Shown here: positions 59,433 through 64,000 of the stretch, piece after piece
How the letters are laid out: every line of letters starts with the position of its first letter
How positions within the stretch are numbered: position 1 is the first letter of the stretch
Origin: GCA-016699835 sp964543905
GTDB taxonomy: Bacteria; Planctomycetota; Phycisphaerae; Phycisphaerales; UBA1924
DNA length: 64,000 bases
Direction of reading: 5' to 3'
Assembly (NCBI GenBank): GCA_964543905.1
Contig: CAZIZO010000009.1
Location: 62,001 to 126,000 of the forward strand
Made by a program: the position numbers and the translations under genes
The notes under the pieces: model-generated
Databases searched by the model: none
What the model was told of the DNA's origin: nothing
What the model saw: only the letters and a program-made list of their open reading frames with translations

Positions 59433-59571
59433 GGCGACTGTGAGGGTGGCCGACACAGGGACAGCGTGGGGGGCGGGGCGATCTTGCAGACCTTGCAGCC
59501 GAATTTCGCCCTCGGCACAAAAAATGTTGGGCGACGTGCCCGGGGAAACCCAAGGGCGCCCGTCTTCTCGA

Positions 59572-60132
59572 TCAACGCGCCGACAATCCCTTGACGATCT
59601 CGTGGGCTTGGCGAAGGTGGAGCGCCTGGTGGAAGGGGGCGAACGTGGCCCAGATGCGCGACGAGAGCGGACCAAACCAAGGATGCACATGCGTTTGCCG
59701 ACCCTCCCGCAACGCCCGGGGATCGGCGAGTGCTCGCTCGAGGTCGGCGATCGAGGCATCCAGATCGCGGAGCGCGGCCTCGGGTTGTGCGTCGGGCGCG
59801 GGCTTGTAGTTCGCGATCGCGACCACGAGGGGCGACGGTCGATCCCGGGCGAGATCGGTCAGGACCTTGGCAAGGTCTCGGTTCACGCGCGCCAGGTGTT
59901 CCGCGACCATCGCGAGGGAGTAGTTGGTTGAACTCTCCTCCAACCCACGCAAACGCTTGATCTGCACGCGCGTGGTCGCGTGGGGGCCGGCCCGGTCGAT
60001 CAAGCCGATCAGTTCACCCTGCTGCAGGCGACACAGCCTGGCCGATTCCTCGGGCGGATTCGCGATCGCCCATCGGCGGATGATGAGCCGGGCTATGAAT
60101 CGCTCGAGCGCTGGAATTCCGGTCGGCGGCAT
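59572..60132 (-). CDS. DinB/DUF1569-like four-helix-bundle protein
   Basis: The 186-residue protein looks like the DinB superfamily: helical throughout, with H79 (M-V-A-E-H-L-A-R-V), H150 in H-V-H-P-W-F-G-P-L, and H168/H172 in F-H-Q-A-L-H-L-R-Q-A-H. The closing F-H-x-x-L-H-x-x-Q-A is typical of DUF1569/DinB_2 and gives the His triad for a metal. Biochemical roles in the superfamily range from thiol transfer to isomerisation; none can be assigned. It lies 54 nt downstream of the YceH gene on the same strand and may be co-transcribed. Confidence 0.78.
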   Translation of the reverse strand: MPPTGIPALERFIARLIIRRWAIANPPEESARLCRLQQGELIGLIDRAGPHATTRVQIKRLRGLEESSTNYSLAMVAEHLARVNRDLAKVLTDLARDRPSPLVVAIANYKPAPDAQPEAALRDLDASIADLERALADPRALREGRQTHVHPWFGPLSSRIWATFAPFHQALHLRQAHEIVKGLSAR

Positions 60133-60186
60133 GCGCCGAGATTCGCCCGCATCCTCGCGGTGGATTCGGGCCTGGTCTCGTGAGGA

Positions 60187-60873
60187 TCAAGCAAAGGGAT
60201 CGGGCTCACCCAGTTTCGCGCAGACTTTGGAGATCGCGGCGCGAAGCGTCCGGCACTCGGCCTCAAGTTCGGCGACTCGGCCTTCCAGACCCCGGGCACC
60301 AGACGGTGCCGCCGAAGGATTGGGGTCCAGGCGCTCGTCCTCGACGTCACCCCCGCGTGACACATGATCGAGCGGATGGAGCGTCGGGCAGAGGAGTTGC
60401 ACCCATCGTCGCGCACGCTGCCCCGGCGCGGCCGCAATCTCCTTCACCATGGGCTCCGGGCGTTCGCCGAGGGCGCGGAGGGTGGCCTCCACGGATTCAA
60501 GGGACGCGAGGGGCGCCATGCGGCTGGCGCGGCTGCGCAGTTCGCCCGCGGATTGAGGCCCACGCAGCATGAGTTCGGCCAAGAGCACCAACTCCTCGGT
60601 GTTGACGCCCAGCGTTTCACGGGCCACATGACGGTACTTCGCCACGCGGCTGTCGCTGAGCATCGCCTCGCGAACAATGTTCTTGCGCCGGAGTTGGTCG
60701 ACCGCGTCAAAGACACGGTCTTCATCGAAGTTCGTGACGGGATCGCGCCCGCTCGTCTGGTTGCAGCCCCGCATCAGCCCATTCAGCGTCATCGGGTATT
60801 GCGCCGGGGTCGTCTGGGCCTTTTCGATCAGGGTGCCGAGCACTCGGCATTCGTCGGGCGAAAGCGAGATCAT
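60187..60873 (-). CDS. YceH family protein (DUF480)
   Basis: The 228-residue protein has the DUF480 pattern: L-S-P-D-E-C-R-V-L-G-T-L-I-E-K-A-Q-T-T-P-A-Q-Y-P-M-T-L-N-G-L, A-C-N-Q-like G-C-N-Q-T-S-G-R-D-P-V, K-Y-R-H and A-E-L-M-L-R-G-P-Q-S-A-G-E-L-R-S-R. This is two winged-helix domains followed by a coiled-coil C-terminus (V-A-E-L-E-A-E-C-R-T-L). Function unknown; DNA binding is suggested by fold only. TACTCT ends 6 nt before the ATG and there is no Shine-Dalgarno. Divergent from the EF-P gene. Confidence 0.88.
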   Translation of the reverse strand: MISLSPDECRVLGTLIEKAQTTPAQYPMTLNGLMRGCNQTSGRDPVTNFDEDRVFDAVDQLRRKNIVREAMLSDSRVAKYRHVARETLGVNTEELVLLAELMLRGPQSAGELRSRASRMAPLASLESVEATLRALGERPEPMVKEIAAAPGQRARRWVQLLCPTLHPLDHVSRGGDVEDERLDPNPSAAPSGARGLEGRVAELEAECRTLRAAISKVCAKLGEPDPFA

Positions 60874-60879
60874 GGGCGA

Positions 60880-60885
60880 AGAGTA
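60880..60885 (-). promoter_or_regulatory. -10-like hexamer TACTCT, 6 nt before the YceH gene
   Basis: No Shine-Dalgarno before the ATG. Confidence 0.4.
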
Positions 60886-61015
60886 CGTGAACACCACCCC
60901 GCACGGGGGTGTGGAGTTGAACACGCGTCGCGCCTAAACTCACCCCCTTCTCCGCCGGGCGGTGGTTCGTACTTTGGGCGGGGGATTTCAGTCTTTTTTC
61001 CGAAGGATACCGGCC

Positions 61016-61570
61016 ATGAAGGCGACCGATCTGCGCAAGGGTCTAGGTGCGAAAATCGACGGGCGTTTGTACTTCCTGACGGCGGTGGAACACCGCACGC
61101 CCGGAAACCTCCGCGCGTTCGTGCAGATCACGGCCAAGGACGTGCTCAAGGGCAACACGATCGAGCGCCGCCTCGGTTCGGGCGATGACCTGGAAGTCGT
61201 CGATCTCGACAACCGCGAGATGGAGTACTTGTACTCCGATTCGACGGGCGCGACGTTTATGGACGCCGAAACCTTCGACCAGGTCGTCATGCCGAAGGAA
61301 GTGCTGGGCGACGGGCTCCTCTACCTCGTCCCCAACACCAAGTGCAACGTCCTGATGTACGACGGCAACCCGGTGACGCTCGACCTGCCCGGCTCCGTCG
61401 TGCTCAAGATCGTCGATTGCCCGCCCGAAGTCAAGGGCGCGACGGTGACGAACCAGATGAAGGACGCGGAACTGGAAACCGGGCTCAAGACCCGTGTGCC
61501 CGGGTTCATCAAAGTGGGCGAGATGGTCCGCGTGAACACCGCGGACGGCTCCTACCAGAGCCGGGCCTGA
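61016..61570 (+). CDS. efp: Elongation factor P, with Asn in the modification loop
   Basis: The 184-residue protein has the three-barrel EF-P layout: M-K-A-T-D-L-R-K-G at the start, K-G-N-T-I-E-R-R-L, M-E-Y-L-Y-S-D, V-V-L-K-I-V-D-C-P-P-E-V-K-G in the middle and V-R-V-N-T-A-D-G-S-Y at the end. EF-P relieves ribosome stalling at polyproline. The loop that is P-G-K-G in many bacteria, where the tip Lys is beta-lysylated, reads T-P-G-N-L-R-A-F, with N31 at the tip. No EpmA/EpmB-like or EarP-like gene is near. The AAGGAT before the ATG is a modest Shine-Dalgarno. Confidence 0.95.
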   Translation: MKATDLRKGLGAKIDGRLYFLTAVEHRTPGNLRAFVQITAKDVLKGNTIERRLGSGDDLEVVDLDNREMEYLYSDSTGATFMDAETFDQVVMPKEVLGDGLLYLVPNTKCNVLMYDGNPVTLDLPGSVVLKIVDCPPEVKGATVTNQMKDAELETGLKTRVPGFIKVGEMVRVNTADGSYQSRA

Positions 61571-61623
61571 TCGACGAACGGGCCGCTCGCGCATTCCTCT
61601 GAACCCCCATGAAGTTCTCCGCC

Positions 61624-61658
61624 GCGGCACGCTCGTGAGGGGCGTGCCGCTATCTTCT
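61624..61658 (+). terminator. Hairpin between efp and the shikimate kinase gene
   Basis: 9-bp stem GCGGCACGC/GCGTGCCGC then TATCTTCT. It may end the efp message; the same TATCTT could also be the -10 of the next gene. Confidence 0.55.
61651..61656 (+). promoter_or_regulatory. -10-like hexamer TATCTT, 6 nt before the shikimate kinase gene
   Basis: Sits right after the hairpin at 61624-61650, so it may belong to the efp terminator instead. Confidence 0.3.
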
Positions 61659-61662
61659 GTGC

Positions 61663-62196
61663 ATGCGCGTGATCCTGATGGGACTTCGCGGGTGCGGAAA
61701 GACGACGGTGGGACGTGAACTCGCCCGGCGCTTCGGCGTGCCCTTCATCGACCTCGACGAGGTCACGCCACGGGTGCTCGGGTGCGCAACGGCGGGCGAG
61801 GCGCTGCGAAGCCTGGGCGAGAAAGCCTTCCGAGCCGGAGAGGCACAGGCGCTCCGCGACGTGCTCGCCCGCGCTCCGGCGGCGTACATCTTGGCGCTCG
61901 GTGGCGGCACCCCCACCGCACCCGGCGCCGTGCACATGCTGCAAGGTGAGGCGTGCCGCCCACGATCCTGCCTTGTGTACCTGCACGCGCCGCCCGCGAC
62001 GCTGCGGGATCGTCTCCAAGGCGAGAACCCGATCGATCGACCCAGCCTGACCGGGCGGCCCGCCTTGGACGAGATCGACGAAATCTATGCCGCACGCGAC
62101 GGGCTCTACCGCTCCATCGCGAGCACGCTTGTGGAGGTCGGGGATCAATCCCCCGCGGAGGTCTGCGACGAACTTACATCGCGAGTCGGTGCATGA
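61663..62196 (+). CDS. aroK: Shikimate kinase
   Basis: The 177-residue protein has G-L-R-G-C-G-K-T (7-14, Walker A), D-L-D (30-32), F-R-x-x-E (56-60), G-G-G (80-82) and a lid R-P-S-L-T-G where R-P-L-L is usual. The order and length are those of AroK/AroL. It phosphorylates shikimate at C3 in aromatic amino-acid synthesis. A gluconate-kinase-like alternative is less likely because of the D-L-D and F-R-x-x-E motifs. Its 3' end overlaps the convergent xylulokinase gene by 23 nt. Confidence 0.88.
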   Translation: MRVILMGLRGCGKTTVGRELARRFGVPFIDLDEVTPRVLGCATAGEALRSLGEKAFRAGEAQALRDVLARAPAAYILALGGGTPTAPGAVHMLQGEACRPRSCLVYLHAPPATLRDRLQGENPIDRPSLTGRPALDEIDEIYAARDGLYRSIASTLVEVGDQSPAEVCDELTSRVGA

Positions 62197-63718
62197 GGGA
62201 CGCCGTCGCCCCATAGACGCTGTCGAAGGTCTCCCGCAGTCGGTGGTACGCTCCGACCGACGCGGGGTCCGGCTCACGCGTCTCGCCCTCCCGAAGGGTG
62301 GCGCGGCAGGCCTCCCCCACACCCTTCCACAGGCCCATCCCGACTCCGGCGAGCAGCGCGGCACCAAAGGCGGACCCCTCGTTCGAGAGGAGCGTCGCGA
62401 CGGGCGAGCCATAGACGTCGGCCTGGAGTTGGCGCCAGAAGGGCGATTGGTTCCCGCCGCCGCTCAGGCGGATGCGCGAAATCGGGACCTTCAGCGAACG
62501 CACGATGTCGAGAATCTGGGCCATGGTGAACGTGACGCCCTCGACGACGCTCCGGACGAGGTGGGCGCGGGTATGGCGCGAGGTCAGACCGATCCACGCC
62601 CCGCGGGCGCGCGGGTCGGGGTGCGGGCAACGTTCGCCGGTCAAGTAGGGGAGAAAGACGAGGCCTTCGCAGCCTGGAGGGACGGCAGCCGCCTCGTCCA
62701 GCAGCGTCCCGAAGGGCACCTGCGGGGCGAGGGCTTCGCGAGCCCATTCCAGACTGCCGCCGGCGCTCAGCGTGCACCCGGTGATGCTCCAATGCCCGGG
62801 CGCGTCGCTCGTGCCATCGGCGGCACAGAAGGCTTGCGTACGTCCGCAGGCCTGGGACGACGCCAGGTCTGGGGCGTGGCGTGGTGCATGGGCGTAGATG
62901 ACGCCGCTCGTTCCAAGCATCGCCATCGCGAGACCGGGTTCAACAACACCGGTCCCGACGGCGCCGGTCTGGTTGTCGCCCGAGCCAATGACCACTGGAA
63001 TCCCGGGACGCAAGGACATCTCGCGGGAGGCAAAGGTCGTGAGGTGTCCCACGATGGTCGCGGATTCCAGGACGCGAGGGAGGATCGCGGGGTCGAGGTC
63101 CAACGCTTCCAGTGCGCGGGGGCTCCACGCCCTCGACGCGGGATCAAGCAGGAGCGTACCCGCGCCATCGCCCACGTCGGTCGCCAGTTCGCCCGTGAGT
63201 TGGAGGGCGATGTAGTCCTTGGGCATGCAGAACTTCGCCACGCGGACGAAAACCTCCGGCGCGTGCTCGCGGACCCACAGGAGTTTCGGGAGTGTGAGGC
63301 CCGGGAGCGCGGCGTTGCCCACGGCCTCAACGACCGCGCGCTGACCCCCGAAGGCCTGTTCGATCGTGCGGCACTGCGCCTCGGTGCGCTGGTCATTCCA
63401 CAGCAGAGCGGGGTGCAAGGCCTCCACGCAGCGATCCCTGGCGCCGCGCAGGGCGGCGTCATCCAGGAGCACCAGGCCGTGCATCTGCCCGCTCAACCCG
63501 ATCGCCCGGACCTCGCTTGACGATCCGGGCACTTGGGCGAGCACCGACGCGATCGCCGAACGCGCCGACCCCCACCAGTCGGCGGCGCGTTGCTGCGACC
63601 AACCCGGGCGAGGCTGATCCAGCGGATGGTCCGCCCGCCCCACCGCGAGGACGACGCCCTGTGCATCAAGGAGGACCGCCTTGGAGGAAGAGGTGCCGAT
63701 GTCGAGACCGAGGAGCAT
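62174..63718 (-). CDS. xylB: Xylulokinase (FGGY family)
   Basis: The 514-residue protein begins M-L-L-G-L-D-I-G-T-S-S-S-K-A-V (phosphate-1 motif) and carries G-L-S-G-Q-M-H-G-L-V, typical of xylulokinase rather than glycerol kinase. Further motifs are G-S-G-D-N-Q-T-G-A-V-G (with the catalytic Asp), L-G-T-S-G-V, F-L-P-Y-L-T-G-E-R and G-G-G-N-Q-S-P-F-W-R-Q. It phosphorylates D-xylulose for the pentose phosphate pathway. A xylose isomerase or transporter is not in the window. A palindrome 64 nt upstream may be an operator. Confidence 0.92.
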   Translation of the reverse strand: MLLGLDIGTSSSKAVLLDAQGVVLAVGRADHPLDQPRPGWSQQRAADWWGSARSAIASVLAQVPGSSSEVRAIGLSGQMHGLVLLDDAALRGARDRCVEALHPALLWNDQRTEAQCRTIEQAFGGQRAVVEAVGNAALPGLTLPKLLWVREHAPEVFVRVAKFCMPKDYIALQLTGELATDVGDGAGTLLLDPASRAWSPRALEALDLDPAILPRVLESATIVGHLTTFASREMSLRPGIPVVIGSGDNQTGAVGTGVVEPGLAMAMLGTSGVIYAHAPRHAPDLASSQACGRTQAFCAADGTSDAPGHWSITGCTLSAGGSLEWAREALAPQVPFGTLLDEAAAVPPGCEGLVFLPYLTGERCPHPDPRARGAWIGLTSRHTRAHLVRSVVEGVTFTMAQILDIVRSLKVPISRIRLSGGGNQSPFWRQLQADVYGSPVATLLSNEGSAFGAALLAGVGMGLWKGVGEACRATLREGETREPDPASVGAYHRLRETFDSVYGATASLMHRLAM

Positions 63719-64000
63719 GCCCCATCATTCGCTCGCCATCGATCACCCCGACGGGCGACGCATGCGCTCGCCTGTGAACACGAACATTGTTCAAACAAAG
63801 AGCAATCGGTGGATTGCCTCGTACAGACCTTGTCGGGCCAGAACCGCCGAACTAGTGGCGTCCGGTACAAAAAGCAACAAGGCGGCACGACCTGGAGGGG
63901 GGGTAGGCCGTTGCCGCCCGTTGCACAGAGCAGCCGCGCGAGGGGGGTCGCTGCGGCGCTCCAGAAGGAGGCTCAAAAGATGTGGGCGAGATGAACGGTC
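63719..64000. other. Upstream region of xylB, window end
   Basis: 282 nt with no convincing gene. It contains the palindrome below and, at the very end, AAGGAGG before an ATG at 63980 that stops after four codons; a following ATG at 63991 could begin a gene that runs off the window. Confidence 0.4.
63782..63792. promoter_or_regulatory. Operator-like palindrome upstream of xylB
   Basis: GAACA-T-TGTTC, 64 nt upstream of the xylB start, overlapping TTGTTCAAACAA. A regulator site for sugar-dependent control is plausible. Confidence 0.3.

Larger units (their letters stand above)
59225..59571. other. 347-nt non-coding region upstream of the LamG/dockerin gene
   Basis: Contains a promoter match and a palindrome near the predicted start site (see entries). 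I see no gene; the rest is GC-rich without repeats. Confidence 0.5.

Noticed and set aside
63791..63976. Short minus-strand frame upstream of xylB
   Set aside because: Crosses the likely promoter region and has Arg/Pro/Ala-biased composition without a start signal.
63980..63994. ATG with excellent AAGGAGG at the window end
   Set aside because: The frame stops after four codons; the real start may be the ATG at 63991, but too little sequence remains to judge.

Overview
The window reads as a stretch of chromosome from a planctomycete of the Phycisphaerales type. The DNA is very GC-rich. Nine secreted proteins end in the two-repeat 'GC-type dockerin' tail (D-D-G-S-G-T-G-x-P-D-G-G-V-T-I-D-D-L-L-Y-Y-L twice, then Gly-Cys-stop) that NCBI family models describe from this group. 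A PEP-CTERM-like protein, LptB/LptF-type lipopolysaccharide export genes and small planctomycete-type hypothetical proteins point the same way. I see no insertion sequence, prophage, integrase, tRNA, rRNA or CRISPR array.

Layout. 1-6.1 kb: a 5'-truncated LamG/dockerin protein, then two neighbouring genes sharing a DNRLRE-type module, one with a PEP-CTERM-like tail and one fused to a multicopper oxidase and a dockerin. 6.1-10.5 kb (minus): GH57 glycosidase, an LptF/LptG permease, a PAP2 phosphatase, lptB and a DUF4870 protein. 10.6-15.8 kb: acyltransferase, a 56-residue PLDc_N-type membrane protein, a membrane-anchored Mrr-like nuclease, a nucleotide-kinase-like/deoxyribosyltransferase-like fusion and isocitrate dehydrogenase. 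16.1-18.5 kb: a DUF1028/FG-GAP/dockerin protein. 18.5-30.4 kb: mgtE, small conserved genes, a DCC1-like protein overlapping gpsA, a P1B metal ATPase, another dockerin protein, rpoN and recR. 30.4-38.8 kb: glycosyltransferases, an epimerase, an RRM protein, DUF155, and a 0.7 kb non-coding region with a duplicated hairpin. 38.8-44.2 kb: DEAD-box helicase, purM, lipoprotein, YajQ, ruvX. 44.3-59.2 kb: five dockerin proteins, all on the minus strand, interrupted by one plus-strand prepilin-like gene. 59.6-63.7 kb: DinB-like, YceH, EF-P, shikimate kinase, xylulokinase.

How it hangs together. The window mixes housekeeping genes with a dense set of exported beta-rich proteins (12-repeat Kelch-like, six-Ig matrixin, LamG, DUF1028, copper oxidase) that share one C-terminal tail. 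No cohesin-like partner is visible. The two classes seem to start differently. The dockerin genes have Shine-Dalgarno sequences, mostly clear (AGGAG, GGAGG), while at least eleven mostly housekeeping genes have a TAnnnT -10-like hexamer 5-12 nt before the ATG and usually no Shine-Dalgarno, as expected for leaderless or near-leaderless mRNAs. All functional statements come from reading motifs by eye; no database search was run.
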